From: Deinococcus taeanensis
GTDB lineage: Bacteria; Deinococcota; Deinococci; Deinococcales; Deinococcaceae
NCBI RefSeq assembly: GCF_020229735.1
Contig: NZ_CP083455.1
Span: 833,001-897,000, forward strand
Direction of reading: 5' to 3'
Length of the DNA stretch: 64,000 nt
Below, in pieces: positions 52,516-63,165 of this stretch. Both the position numbers and the translations under genes were made by a program. How positions within the stretch are numbered: position 1 is the stretch's first letter; each line of letters opens with the position of its first letter. The notes beneath the pieces were generated by a model that was not told the DNA's origin, did not search any database, and saw nothing but the letters and a program-made list of their open reading frames with translations.

Positions 52516-53022
52516 TCAGCGTGAACGGCAGGGAACTGCCAGAACCGGGTACCGGTACAGCACCACCCGGAAGTCGAACACGTCACGTTCCCCCACGCGC
52601 TCGAACCCGAAATCCTCGTACAGGCGCTGCAGCGCCGGGCGTGTCACGGCGGTATCCAGCTTCAGCCACGGCCGCTCCGCCGCGCGCGTCAGGTCCACTG
52701 CGTGCGCCAGCAGCGTGCGGCCCAGCCCCTGCCCCTGCGCGTCCGGATGCACCGCCAGCTTGTGCAGGTACAGGGCCTCGTGGGCCGGGTCGTCCGGCCA
52801 GAAAGGAGGGTCGCTGGGCAGCAGCGCGTACGCGCCCACAGGCCCGGCGCCACGCCAGGCCACCTGCCAGGTGGGTGCCGGGTAGTGCCGCGCGAGGCGC
52901 TCTGGCGTGACACTCTCCGGCGTCCAGAGGGTACGGCCCTGAGCCTGCAGGTGCCGGGCACTGGCCCGGACCACTGCCGCGGCGGCATTCAGGTCGCCGC
53001 TGGTAAACGTAAGGGACTGCAT
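52516..53022 (-). CDS. GNAT-family N-acetyltransferase
   Basis: This 168-residue acetyltransferase has motif A as LYLHKLAVHPDAQGQGLGRTLL at about 95-116, with the QGQGLG acetyl-CoA loop, and motif B as RPALQRLYEDFGFERVGE. The FDFRVVLYRY end resembles members that act on small molecules. Substrate is unknown. ATG 53020-53022 lies 7 nt after TAGGCT (53030-53035). Upstream of it lies about 1 kb without an intact gene. Confidence 0.85.
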   Translation of the reverse strand: MQSLTFTSGDLNAAAAVVRASARHLQAQGRTLWTPESVTPERLARHYPAPTWQVAWRGAGPVGAYALLPSDPPFWPDDPAHEALYLHKLAVHPDAQGQGLGRTLLAHAVDLTRAAERPWLKLDTAVTRPALQRLYEDFGFERVGERDVFDFRVVLYRYPVLAVPCRSR

Positions 53023-54039
53023 GCCCCCCAGCCTAGAACGAAGGGCCACGGAGCAGCCGCGCCTCGTCCACAGGCTGCTGGCAGGCGCAGGCCTGACCAG
53101 GGGCCTCAACTTCAACCCTGCGTGGAGGAAGGCATCTCCCTGATCTCCTCGGTGCCGTTCGCGCTGGCCCCGTTTTATGACCCTACGCTGCTCCGGGTGG
53201 TCCTTGCGCACCGCTTCGTTATTCACCGCCCTGGCGCGGAAATCGTCGTACTCCACCTTGGCGGGCGGCTCTCAATCCCAACGCCCGGGAACGATTCGTT
53301 GTGTCCGGCGAGGGCGTTGTCTCACGCCTCCGGGACCACGGCGCCCGCCATACCGGCGGGGAACTCCGCTGCGGCGCCAGGCCCACCCGGAGCGGAGTTG
53401 GAACGCCCAGCGGGCGCACCCTTGTTCGGGATCACTGCGCGGCACGAAGTGGAACACCAACTGCCGCCACTGGCCACCACCGACCCTGCTCCTGACGCTG
53501 GCTGAACAGAGCCTCACGCCTACCCCGCAGACAGCCGGGCGCTCGCGCTGCTGATGCTCAACACCGACCGCCTCAGGAGCATGAACGGTCTGTCCAGATC
53601 CGGCGCAGAGAAATGTGCCGCGCAGCGTCGCGCCAGCCTGCCAGACGTGACTGCGGCGGGCCGACCCCGGTCTGGCAGGGAGGATCTCGTGGCGCCATCG
53701 CCCGAGACCATGCCGATCAAACGTACCGGCTGGTCAAATACCTCCGTAAAGCCGGAGAGGCGCCGTGAAGGCTGCACCGTGCCGACTACGTTGAGCCTTC
53801 GGCAGTCCGGCCCGGTTTCCTGTGGCTGGCCCCCCTGAACTGCGACAGTGCGAACGCCAATGTGGCCCTGCCCGCCTCGAAAACTGGCGGGCGTCACCGC
53901 GTGCCCCTCACCTGCTCGTGGCGCTGGCGGGCCACGGCAGGTGGGTCAAGAGGCTCCTGGCCATTGACGGGTGTCGCCTCTTCCTGGCTCAGGCTCGCCT
54001 CATCGGCGTCTGCGGGCGTGAGATAGGCTGTGGCTCCAC
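53023..54039. other. Region of about 1 kb without an intact gene
   Basis: No frame here encodes a complete recognisable protein. The middle part contains a likely GGDEF remnant (53536-53768, listed separately). Around 53180-53290 a + frame reads LRVVLAHRFVIHRPGAEIVV, which looks protein-like but is not identified. The region is probably decayed coding DNA. Confidence 0.5.
53536..53768 (+). pseudogene. Degraded GGDEF (diguanylate cyclase-like) fragment
   Basis: From 53536 the frame reads RALALLMLNTDRLRSMNG, matching the start of GGDEF domains (lalLmlDlDrFksiND) with the metal aspartate changed. It continues with GREDLVAPSPET at the position of the RxGGDEF motif. After a frameshift, DHADQTYRLVKYLRKAGEAP runs to TGA 53766-53768, resembling the helix after GGDEF. 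The domain lacks its active site and is out of frame, so it is not functional. Identification is by eye only. Confidence 0.45.
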
Positions 54040-54372
54040 ATGAAACACCTGTTGAGGGCTCTGATGCTTGTCTTCCTGACCCTGGGAAATGCAAAAGGGA
54101 CGTCCGGGGGCGACCGGCTTGAAGGTTGGACCCCTCATGTTGCACGAACGGCCTGCATGAGTCTGGCAAATGTCGCCATTCGGCGAGCCACGAGCATCAC
54201 GGTGGTCTTTACGCGACCAGCTCAGTTTCGTGCCGGTGCCTGGACGCTTACGGGGGTTGTACGCCTCGAAGGTGCCCCAAAGGGGCTGACGCATGCCCCC
54301 TTCACTTGTCGGTTCACACCGACTTCAGATGTCTTTGAAGTGGTCCCGGTCAGCAGCACCATGGGGGCATAG
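54040..54372 (+). CDS. Small secreted hypothetical protein
   Basis: The 110-residue product starts with a clear signal peptide (MKHLLRALMLVFLTLGNAKG, cleavage near 20). The mature part is beta-rich and contains two cysteines (TACMSL and FTCRFTP) that could form a disulfide. No family is recognised. Codon use includes more A/T at third positions than neighbouring genes, which may mean recent arrival. TAGGCT lies 10 nt before the ATG, a looser fit to the leaderless pattern. Confidence 0.55.
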   Translation: MKHLLRALMLVFLTLGNAKGTSGGDRLEGWTPHVARTACMSLANVAIRRATSITVVFTRPAQFRAGAWTLTGVVRLEGAPKGLTHAPFTCRFTPTSDVFEVVPVSSTMGA

Positions 54373-54400
54373 GTGGCCACTACGCCCTGGCCGACGTGCC

Positions 54401-54988
54401 CTACCCGCCCAGCGGCGGGGCCGGTTCGATACCGGTGGCCCACACGCCGTCCCCCCGCATTTCCAGCCGTACCCGCGGCAGCGGCCCGTTTGCCTTTCCG
54501 AAGACGGCCTGTCCGGCTCGCAGGGGATCGAACACCGAATAGTGGCAGCGGCAACCCAGCTGCGGGTGCTGCTCGTCTGCCGGCGGGCGGTAGTTAAAGG
54601 CGAAGGCCAGCACTTCCGGGTCCCGGACCAGATTCACGCTGCACCCCAGGTGCGTGCAGACCCGTGAGAACGCCGCGAGGTGAACGTCCCCGGCGGTCAG
54701 TCCCCCTGGAACGGCGCGTGGGACCCGCATGACCGTGCAGGGCCGCCCGGCGTACGTGAACGTCCGTTCGCTCCAGGCATCGCGCAGGGCCGCCAGGTCG
54801 GCCACGTGCTGCGGCGCGGCAGTCTGGAACTGCGCCTCACCAGGCTGGCGCTTGCCGTAGGTGACGCGCGTGGCGTACCAGCCCATGTACCCGAACGCGC
54901 CGGCCGTACCTGCCACGGGCAGCAGCCACCAGCGGTCCAGCAGGGCCCGCCGGGTGACGCGCCGCGTGGACTGACCGTTTCCGGTCAC
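54401..54988 (-). CDS. Rieske [2Fe-2S] protein
   Basis: The 195-residue protein has one N-terminal membrane anchor (about 15-35, [23 protein letters not shown]). The Rieske fold carries the cluster ligands CTHLGC and CRCHYSVF, the paired C-x-H-x-G-C and C-x-C-H-x-S-x-F pattern of respiratory Rieske proteins. It would accept electrons from quinol as part of a bc-type complex, but no cytochrome b gene is adjacent. GTG 54986-54988 overlaps the stop of the upstream fusion gene, so it belongs to the ccm operon. Confidence 0.9.
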   Translation of the reverse strand: MTGNGQSTRRVTRRALLDRWWLLPVAGTAGAFGYMGWYATRVTYGKRQPGEAQFQTAAPQHVADLAALRDAWSERTFTYAGRPCTVMRVPRAVPGGLTAGDVHLAAFSRVCTHLGCSVNLVRDPEVLAFAFNYRPPADEQHPQLGCRCHYSVFDPLRAGQAVFGKANGPLPRVRLEMRGDGVWATGIEPAPPLGG

Positions 54989-56043
54989 GGGCGGGCCGCG
55001 CCCTGCTGCCAGCCTTCGAGGACAGTGAGCAGCGCCGCCAGTTCCGTGCCCTTCAGATTGGGGTAGGCGGGCATGGCGCCCTTCCCCTGCGTGATGACCT
55101 GCGTCAGGGCCTCGCGTGACAGCGTGGAGGCCCGCAGGCTGGGGCCAATTCCGCCGGCGCCGCTCGGCCCGTGACAGGAGGCGCACCTGGCGGCGTACAC
55201 CCGCAGGCCCGGAGTGCTCTTGTTCTGACGGGCGCGAATGGCGGTGATCAGGTCGTCCGCGTCGCGGCCACGGGGGTCCAGGGTGCGGTAGCGTTCCAGC
55301 GCGGTGAGCGCCGCCTGCTGCTCCCCGAACCGGGCAAGCGCGAACCCCAGCAGCAGTTGAGACTCGGGCTCGTCCGGGGCCAGCTGCGCGGCTGTGCGGA
55401 TCAGCAGGGCCGCCCGCTGCGCGTCCTCGGCGCTGGGCACCTGCCCGGTCTGCTCACCCCGCGTGAGCAGCAGAATGCCGAGGCGCCGCAGCGCCTCCGG
55501 CTGCCGCGGATTGAGTTTCAGCGCGTTGCCGTACGCGGTGACGGCCTGATCGTACTGCGAGGAGTCGAACGCCGCGCGGCCCCAGTTCATGTACGCCGCG
55601 CTGCTGCCGGACCGTTCCGCCTGCGCTTTCAGGGCCGGGAGCCGCAGCGTGGCCTGCACGTCCTCCGCTTCCCCCCGGTCCAGGCTGGCCAGTTGCCAGC
55701 GGGGCACGAAGGTCAGGGCGCCCACCACGGTCAGCAGCGCGGCGCCGCCCAGCAGGGTCAGGGCCAGCGTGCGTGTCTGCCGGGCCGGGCGCGGCGCGGG
55801 AGGCAGGGCGTCGAGCGCGCGCAGGGTCAGCGCCGCGCGCCGCTCCAAGTCCGGCCGGCGCGTCTCGTCCGTCAGGGCGGCGAGGTCCGCGTACAGCCGG
55901 GCCCGTTCGGTTTCCAGCCGGGCCCGTTCGGTCGCGTCCGGGTCCGGCGGCGTGCCGCCTCTGAGGGGTTCCGTGACCAGCCACACGCAGGCCAGCAGCA
56001 CCAGAACGAGCAGAAGCACGTTCAGTAGCGTGGCCGCGTTCAC
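54985..56043 (-). CDS. CcmI-like TPR protein fused to a cytochrome c domain
   Basis: The 352-residue product has two N-terminal membrane helices (about 5-22 and 92-112) around a cytoplasmic coiled-coil-like helix, as in CcmI/CycH. TPR repeats follow (about 150-250, [20 protein letters not shown] and similar). Unlike CcmI, it continues into a mono-heme cytochrome c domain with CASCHG at about 280-285 and a likely distal Met in [10 protein letters not shown]. The start GTG overlaps the ccmH stop and its stop overlaps the Rieske start. The fusion may chaperone apocytochromes and also carry electrons. Confidence 0.85.
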   Translation of the reverse strand: MNAATLLNVLLLVLVLLACVWLVTEPLRGGTPPDPDATERARLETERARLYADLAALTDETRRPDLERRAALTLRALDALPPAPRPARQTRTLALTLLGGAALLTVVGALTFVPRWQLASLDRGEAEDVQATLRLPALKAQAERSGSSAAYMNWGRAAFDSSQYDQAVTAYGNALKLNPRQPEALRRLGILLLTRGEQTGQVPSAEDAQRAALLIRTAAQLAPDEPESQLLLGFALARFGEQQAALTALERYRTLDPRGRDADDLITAIRARQNKSTPGLRVYAARCASCHGPSGAGGIGPSLRASTLSREALTQVITQGKGAMPAYPNLKGTELAALLTVLEGWQQGAARP

Positions 56044-56516
56044 CCTTCACCCCGGCCGCGCGTGTCGCGCTGCACCTGCGCCAGGAACGGGTCGAACGCG
56101 CCGTCCTCAGTGGCAGGGTCAGGGGTGGAGGGCGCGGCGCGGCCCCGCCGGAGGAACGCCCACAGCGCCCCGCCCCCCACGGCCAGGGCTGCCAGGGGGG
56201 CCCCCCACAGCAGGAGGTTCCGGCCCTTCTTGGGCGGGTCGAGCAGCACGAAATTTCCGTACCGCTGCGCGAAGTACACGTAGATGTCCGTGTCGGTCCG
56301 CCCGGCGGCAATCTGTTCACGTACCGAGTCACGCATCTTTACGCTGATGGTGCTGCGCGAGTCCGCGATGGATTCCCCGGTGTCGCACAGCGGACAGCGA
56401 AGGTTCTTCTCAATCGCCAGGGCCCGCGCCTCCTGCGCGCCACTCAGGGGGGGCGCCGCGAGGGCCGGGCCCAGCAGGGTCAGGCTCAGCGCCAGTGGCA
56501 GCAGCGCGCGCCTCAT
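56040..56516 (-). CDS. ccmH: Cytochrome c maturation protein CcmH
   Basis: CcmH helps reduce apocytochrome c cysteines for heme attachment. The 158-residue protein has a signal peptide, the redox motif LRCPLC at about 39-44, and the conserved [23 protein letters not shown], ending in a membrane anchor ([20 protein letters not shown]) and a short cytoplasmic tail. Its ATG overlaps the ccmG stop (ATGA) and its stop overlaps the CcmI-like fusion start. Confidence 0.93.
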   Translation of the reverse strand: MRRALLPLALSLTLLGPALAAPPLSGAQEARALAIEKNLRCPLCDTGESIADSRSTISVKMRDSVREQIAAGRTDTDIYVYFAQRYGNFVLLDPPKKGRNLLLWGAPLAALAVGGGALWAFLRRGRAAPSTPDPATEDGAFDPFLAQVQRDTRGRGEG

Positions 56517-57094
56517 AGGCCGGGCACGCCGATCCTTGCGAGCCCCACGTTCATCTTCTCGCGGGTCAGGCCACCCCGGTCCATGTGCTGCACCACGCCG
56601 TTGCGGTCGATGAACACTGTTTCCGGAATGCCCGACACGCCGTAGTTCACGCCGGTGTTGATCCCGGGGTCCTTCAGGTTCGGGTAGGCCAGCGCGTACT
56701 CCTGGATGAACTTCCGGGCGTTGTTCTCGCTGGTCTCCTGAAACAGGATGCCCACCACGGCCAGCCCGCCCTGGGCGTCCTGCCGCTCACTGAGTTCCCG
56801 GAACATGGGCGCTTCCTCCCGGCAGGGTTCGCACCAGGAGGCCCAGAAGTTCACCACCACAGGCCGGCCCTTCAGGCTGGCCAGACTGAGTGTCGTGCCG
56901 TCCAGACTGTCCAGAGTGAAGTCCGGCGCGGCCTTTCCGATCAGGGGGCCGCCTGTCTGGTTGTTGCTGGCCGGGGTGCGCAGCGCGACCGCCAGCACGG
57001 CCACGAGCACGAAGGCCACGGCGGGAGGCAGCAGCCGGCGCCACGCGGGCGCCGCCTGAGAAGCACGCGGGGCAGGGGAGGGGGAATCGGTCAT
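56513..57094 (-). CDS. ccmG: Thioredoxin-like thiol-disulfide protein (CcmG/ResA-like)
   Basis: This membrane-anchored thioredoxin of 193 residues has an N-terminal anchor (about 22-42), then [14 protein letters not shown], the active site WASWCEPC and [12 protein letters not shown] with the cis-proline. It reduces apocytochrome or CcmH cysteines in the periplasm. ATG 57092-57094 has GGAGA six nt upstream. Longer upstream frames are not supported. The gene sits between ccmF and ccmH, as in most ccm operons. Confidence 0.92.
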   Translation of the reverse strand: MTDSPSPAPRASQAAPAWRRLLPPAVAFVLVAVLAVALRTPASNNQTGGPLIGKAAPDFTLDSLDGTTLSLASLKGRPVVVNFWASWCEPCREEAPMFRELSERQDAQGGLAVVGILFQETSENNARKFIQEYALAYPNLKDPGINTGVNYGVSGIPETVFIDRNGVVQHMDRGGLTREKMNVGLARIGVPGL

Positions 57095-57126
57095 GAGCAG
57101 TCTCCAGAGGTACAGGACAGGGTCTT

Positions 57127-59106
<1,980 letters not shown>

Positions 59107-59149
59107 CTCTTGCCCGCCGCTTCAGCCGGGCGCTGTGGCCACCAGGACC

Positions 59150-59614
59150 TCACTCCGCGGTCTTGAGCATGTCCTTGAGCTCCGCCTGCGTCCGGGGCAC
59201 GTTGTACTCCTCGGAGTGCTTCACGACCAGGTCAGTGGCCTGGAAGGTAGTGCCGTGAAACTCACCGCGCACCACCACGCCCTGGTTCTCCTTGAACAGG
59301 TCGCTGACCGCCCCGTGGTACTGCACCGGGAAACTCGCGCCGCCGTCAGTTACCGTGAACTGAAGTTTCAGGGTCTGCGGGTCGTACGTCGCGCCTTTCA
59401 CCAGTCCGCCGATCCGCACGGGCCGCCCCTCGAGCTGCCCGCGCTGCTGCGCATACTCGGTGGGCGTCACGAAGTACTCCAGGCTCCTGTTCAGGTTCCC
59501 GAACGCAATGGTGGCGGTCAGGCCCACCAGGGCCGCCACGCCCAGCACCACCGGCAGCGGACTGCGCCGCCGGCGGCGCGCCTGTCCCAGCGGGGCCGGC
59601 GACGGAGCGGTCAA
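59150..59614 (-). CDS. ccmE: Cytochrome c-type biogenesis heme chaperone CcmE
   Basis: CcmE carries heme covalently in the periplasm. The 154-residue protein has an N-terminal anchor (about 20-40) and a beta-barrel OB-like domain with RPVRIGGLVKGATYDP and FPVQYHGAVSDLFKE. The heme-binding HxxxY motif appears as KHSEEYNVP. Start TTG 59612-59614 overlaps the ccmD stop as TTGA, so it depends on coupling. Confidence 0.92.
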   Translation of the reverse strand: MTAPSPAPLGQARRRRRSPLPVVLGVAALVGLTATIAFGNLNRSLEYFVTPTEYAQQRGQLEGRPVRIGGLVKGATYDPQTLKLQFTVTDGGASFPVQYHGAVSDLFKENQGVVVRGEFHGTTFQATDLVVKHSEEYNVPRTQAELKDMLKTAE

Positions 59615-59742
59615 CGCGGCGCCTCCGCCGCCTGCTCATCGCGCAGACCCCGCAGGCGCGCCCACAGCCAGGCCAGGTACCCGAACAGCACCCCGAAGGA
59701 GGCCACGTACGTCAGCAACACGTACCAGAAGTACTTATCCAC
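59611..59742 (-). CDS. ccmD: Heme exporter protein CcmD
   Basis: This 43-residue single-span membrane protein reads VDKYFWYVLLTYVASFGVLF and then a basic tail (WARLRGLRDEQ). This is the typical CcmD form of an N-terminal membrane helix and a positively charged cytoplasmic end. It stabilises the CcmABC-CcmE complex. GTG 59740-59742 overlaps the ccmC stop by 8 nt and has GGAGG six nt upstream. The stop overlaps the ccmE start. Confidence 0.88.
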   Translation of the reverse strand: MDKYFWYVLLTYVASFGVLFGYLAWLWARLRGLRDEQAAEAPR

Positions 59743-60451
59743 GGGCAGCCTCCACGCGCGCCGCGGGCGCGCCTTCCATCAGTTCACGTTCCTCGCGCGC
59801 CTCTTCCCGCGCTGCCAGCACGCCCCGCACCCGCAGCAGGTAGAAGTACAGCAGCGTGAACGCCAGCGTGGCGATCAGCAGCACCCACCCGTAGATGGGC
59901 GCCGCGTCAAAGCGCAGCTTGCCCAGCAGTTTCAACGTCTGCGTCTGGTGAACGCCCCGCCACCACTCCACGGCCATGTAGTTCACCGGGACGTACAGCG
60001 TCCCCACGATCCCCACCACGGCCGACACGCGCGCGCGGCGCTCCGGGTCGTCAATCAGGGTGCGGATCAGCAGGTACCCGCCGTACACCACCAGGCTCAG
60101 CGCTGTGGTGGTCAGCCGCGCGTCCCAGACCCAGTACGTGCCCCAGGTGGGTTTCGCCCACAGCATGCCACCCACGATGGTCGCCACCGTGAACAGCAGC
60201 CCGATCTCCCCGCTGGCCATCGCCAGGCGGTCCCAGTGGCGGCGGCGCTGAATCAGGTACAGCAGCCCGAACAGTCCCGTTCCGCCGTACGCGAGGTAAC
60301 TGAGCCACGCGGTGGGCACGTGCACGAACATCAGCCGGACCAGCGACCCCTGGTTGAGGTCCAGCGGCGCACTCAGGCCCAGCCCCACCGCCACCAGCAG
60401 CGTGAGCAGGGTGGCCGCGCCCAGCACGGTCGTCGTGAGATCTCTTTTCAT
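59735..60451 (-). CDS. ccmC: Heme exporter permease CcmC
   Basis: CcmC loads heme onto CcmE. The 238-residue protein has six membrane helices and the WWD-type motif WGTYWVWDARLT, with flanking conserved histidines in MFVHVPTAWLSY and EWWRGVHQTQT. It is the first gene of the operon seen here; ccmA and ccmB, which encode the rest of the transporter, are not adjacent. AGGGAG four nt before ATG 60449-60451 supports the start. Confidence 0.93.
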   Translation of the reverse strand: MKRDLTTTVLGAATLLTLLVAVGLGLSAPLDLNQGSLVRLMFVHVPTAWLSYLAYGGTGLFGLLYLIQRRRHWDRLAMASGEIGLLFTVATIVGGMLWAKPTWGTYWVWDARLTTTALSLVVYGGYLLIRTLIDDPERRARVSAVVGIVGTLYVPVNYMAVEWWRGVHQTQTLKLLGKLRFDAAPIYGWVLLIATLAFTLLYFYLLRVRGVLAAREEAREERELMEGAPAARVEAARG

Positions 60452-61171
60452 ATCGCTCCCTATTGTGCCTTCCGGCCGCGCCGCGCACCGTGAGCGTGGC
60501 CCTGCCCGGACGGATCATCTGCCCGCGCAGCATCGCGTTTCTGCCCGCTGGGGACAAGTGCGAGTGTCCCCGCGCTGCGCCGCTGGGCGGCCGCTCAACG
60601 GCGCAGGCATCCCCATGACCCCAACGGCCGCGGTGTCCGGCCGGGCAAGTGCGCTCTCCAGTGGACGGCTTCACCCGGCCAGGATGGGCCACCCGATAAG
60701 CACAAAGACGCCTGAAGATCCTGCCCGGCCAGACAGGACGCCCGGCAGGCCAGCCGACACGCACCCATCACCAGGCTGCTCCCCACCTGGGTTCCGCCAT
60801 GCTGTCACCTCGACGGGCACGTTCCGGGCGTTCAGTAACCCGATCAGGCACGCCGGTAAGCGCAATCGCTCCATGATCCGCCCGTGCGTGTGGCCGGCAG
60901 TTCTCCGGTCAGTGGGGCGTCGTATCGCGCGACCATAGGCTGGGCAGCCTGAGCTTGGAACGGCAGCTTCTGCGCTGCGCAGCCCGCCGGGGGCCCGACT
61001 GCGTGGGGGGCAGGAACGGTGAATCGGGGGGGCCATCCGCTGGGCACGCCCGAACCCACGAGCGGCGGTTCTGAGGGCCGCGCGCCTGGCTCTGGCCGCA
61101 GCGCAGCTGTTAATGGGGCACGCGCAGGGCCGCCCAGGGAGACACTCCCTGGGCGGCCCTCACGCTGCGCG
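60452..61171. other. Intergenic region upstream of the ccm operon
   Basis: About 720 bp separate ccmC from the convergent-side terminator of the protease gene. No coding frame is convincing. A minus-strand frame near 60670-60900 includes LIGLLNARNVPVEVTAWRNP and FVLIGWPILAG, which may be a relic, but I cannot name a parent family. Confidence 0.4.
61126..61160 (-). terminator. Strong hairpin terminator of the protease gene
   Basis: A perfect 16-bp stem (61126-61141 with 61145-61160) with a 3-nt loop lies 11 bp after the stop codon. Confidence 0.85.
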
Positions 61172-62971
61172 TTACTGCTTGACGATCTGATCAACCTGCG
61201 CGCTGCCGGTGTAGGTGGTGGGCGTGTTCAGGTATCCCTTGAGCACCACGCGCCAGTTCCCCGCGACGGGTTTGGGAATACTGACGGCCTCGCCCGTGCT
61301 GGTCCCCTGCGCGCTGGAGCCCACCAGCTGGCCCGCCGGGTTGTAGACCTCCAGGTCCAGGTCCAGCGCCGGGTTCCCCCACTCGGTGCTGACGCGCAGC
61401 GCGCTGGCTCCAGCAGGCACATTCAGGATGTGGGTGTCCTGGGCGTTCTGCACGCAGTCCACCGTGGGAGCGCACACGGCGGTCTGCACCGTGCCGCTCC
61501 AGCTGGGCAGGTTGGTGGTTTTCACGGTGTAGCGCGTGGGGTTGAGTTTCACAGCCTCGCGCACCGCCGCGTCGGCGTTCACGTACCCGTACCCGACCTC
61601 CCACTCCTCGCGTTTCTTCACGACCACCTGGGCCGGATCGAACCCGTTCGTGGCGCTGGCCACGTAGTACATGGCGCGGCTGGTTCTGCTGAAGATATCC
61701 AGCACGCCGTCCAGGTTCAGTTTCGGGTTGGCTTCCAGCATCAGGGCCACGACGCCGCTGATGTGAGGGGTGGCCATGCTCGTCCCGCTGATGGTCGAGT
61801 AGCGGGGGTTGTCCGCGTCGGGTGTGGTCACCACGCCGGTCAGGGCGCGTGCGGCGCTGATCTTCACGCCCGGGGCAGTGATATCGGGGTGGACCAGGGC
61901 GTCACCGGCGCGGCCGCGGCTGCTGAAGGACGCCAGGTAGCCCTGCTTGTCGCCCGCAGCGACGCTGATCACGCAGGGGCTCGCGGAGTACGGGTTGAGG
62001 GTGTTGGCCCCGGGGCCTTCGTTGCCGGCGGCGAACACGACCACCATGCCGGCGTCGTAGGCGCGTTTGGCAGCGATGCTGATCGGGTTGTACGGCGCGA
62101 ACTCGCCGCTGCTGCCCCAGGAGTTGCTGATCACGCGCACGTTGTACGTTTCGCGGATCTCGGGCTTCATCAGGTAGTCGAAGCCCTGCAGGGCGTACAG
62201 GATGCTCAGGCCGTCCCCGGCCCCCACGCCCACCAGGGTGGCGCCTGGGGCCACCCCGCGGCGCATGCGCGGACTGCCGGCCGAGGCCTCACCGCTGCCA
62301 CCGATGGTGCTCGCCACGTGCGTGCCGTGACCGCTGGTGGTGTCGGTGTCCTGGAGGTCCACGTACAGGTAGCCGCCTGCAGGAGAGCTGGTGAGCGGGC
62401 CCGCGAGCTTCACGTTCTTCGCAATATGGTCCAGGTCCGGATGCGTGCCGTCCACACCCGAGTCGATGATGCCCACCCCGATGCCCTTGCCGCTCACGCT
62501 GTACGTGCTCCGCGCGGTGTCGGCCCCGATGAACTTCACGCTTTCGGCCAGCTTGTAGCTCAGCGGCGCGTCCTGGTAGATGGAGGCCAGGCCGCCCAGT
62601 GTGCTCTTGAGCGTGCTCACCAGTTCAGGGGTGATCAGGGTGTCCACGGCGACGATCGGCAGGTTCTCAAAGGCGCCCAGCCCCTTGCCGAGGTCGACGT
62701 CCAGGTTGGAGTCCATCCAGGTGATGGCGCGGCCCTTGCTGGTGTCATCCAGGAAGGTGAGGATCAGGGTGCCCACCTGGCCGTAGCGCATGCTGCTGTC
62801 CACCTGCACTTCACTGGGGGCGGTGGCGTACAGCGCCGAGCAGGCCGAGAGGGTGGTGGCCTGCGCGCCGAGCTTGCCCTGGGCTGCGGGCGTGGCGCCC
62901 TGAGGGGTGCTCTGGCCACAGGCGGCGAGAAGGACGGTCAGACCCATGGCAATGGTGGAGACGTGTTTCAT
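61172..62971 (-). CDS. Subtilisin-like (S8) serine protease lipoprotein
   Basis: This 599-residue secreted protease is anchored by lipid at Cys18 (lipobox LAAC). A propeptide-like region (about 45-140) precedes the S8 domain. The catalytic triad is Asp170 (IIDSGVDGTHPDL), His215 (SGHGTHVA) and Ser398 (SGTSMATPH), and the oxyanion asparagine is in AAGNEG. The C-terminal 100 residues (about 495-599) form a beta-rich pre-peptidase-type domain with two cysteines (CAPTVDC). GGAGT five nt before ATG 62969-62971 sets the start. A long leader with a small ORF precedes it. Confidence 0.93.
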   Translation of the reverse strand: MKHVSTIAMGLTVLLAACGQSTPQGATPAAQGKLGAQATTLSACSALYATAPSEVQVDSSMRYGQVGTLILTFLDDTSKGRAITWMDSNLDVDLGKGLGAFENLPIVAVDTLITPELVSTLKSTLGGLASIYQDAPLSYKLAESVKFIGADTARSTYSVSGKGIGVGIIDSGVDGTHPDLDHIAKNVKLAGPLTSSPAGGYLYVDLQDTDTTSGHGTHVASTIGGSGEASAGSPRMRRGVAPGATLVGVGAGDGLSILYALQGFDYLMKPEIRETYNVRVISNSWGSSGEFAPYNPISIAAKRAYDAGMVVVFAAGNEGPGANTLNPYSASPCVISVAAGDKQGYLASFSSRGRAGDALVHPDITAPGVKISAARALTGVVTTPDADNPRYSTISGTSMATPHISGVVALMLEANPKLNLDGVLDIFSRTSRAMYYVASATNGFDPAQVVVKKREEWEVGYGYVNADAAVREAVKLNPTRYTVKTTNLPSWSGTVQTAVCAPTVDCVQNAQDTHILNVPAGASALRVSTEWGNPALDLDLEVYNPAGQLVGSSAQGTSTGEAVSIPKPVAGNWRVVLKGYLNTPTTYTGSAQVDQIVKQ

Positions 62972-63029
62972 CGGTAACTCCTTGAATAGGGTGGGAACGG
63001 GAACGTGAACCTATTCCAGCAGCCGACCC

Positions 63030-63101
63030 TCAAAAAAAACACAAAGGAAGGCAAAGGCCGCCCCCATCCGGGCGGGTTCCTGCGAAGCATGAAGAGTACA
63101 T
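63030..63101 (-). CDS. Possible small leader ORF upstream of the protease gene
   Basis: A 23-codon minus-strand frame begins at ATG 63099-63101, with AAAGGAG seven nt upstream, and encodes a Cys/Gly/Phe-rich peptide (MYSSCFAGTRPDGGG, then LCLPLCFF). It ends at TGA 63030-63032, immediately after a run of eight T, about 59 bp before the protease start. It may be a leader peptide affecting the protease gene. No homology is recognisable, and the evidence is only the initiation site and position. Confidence 0.3.
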   Translation of the reverse strand: MYSSCFAGTRPDGGGLCLPLCFF

Positions 63102-63165
63102 CAAGACACTCCTTTCTTTCATGCGGAGGATGAGGGTTGTCCCGCCCCCGACCTATACTGCGCAC

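Noticed and set aside
61019..62977. 652-codon open frame opposite the S8 protease
   Set aside because: It is antisense shadow; the protease frame has an intact catalytic triad and lipobox.
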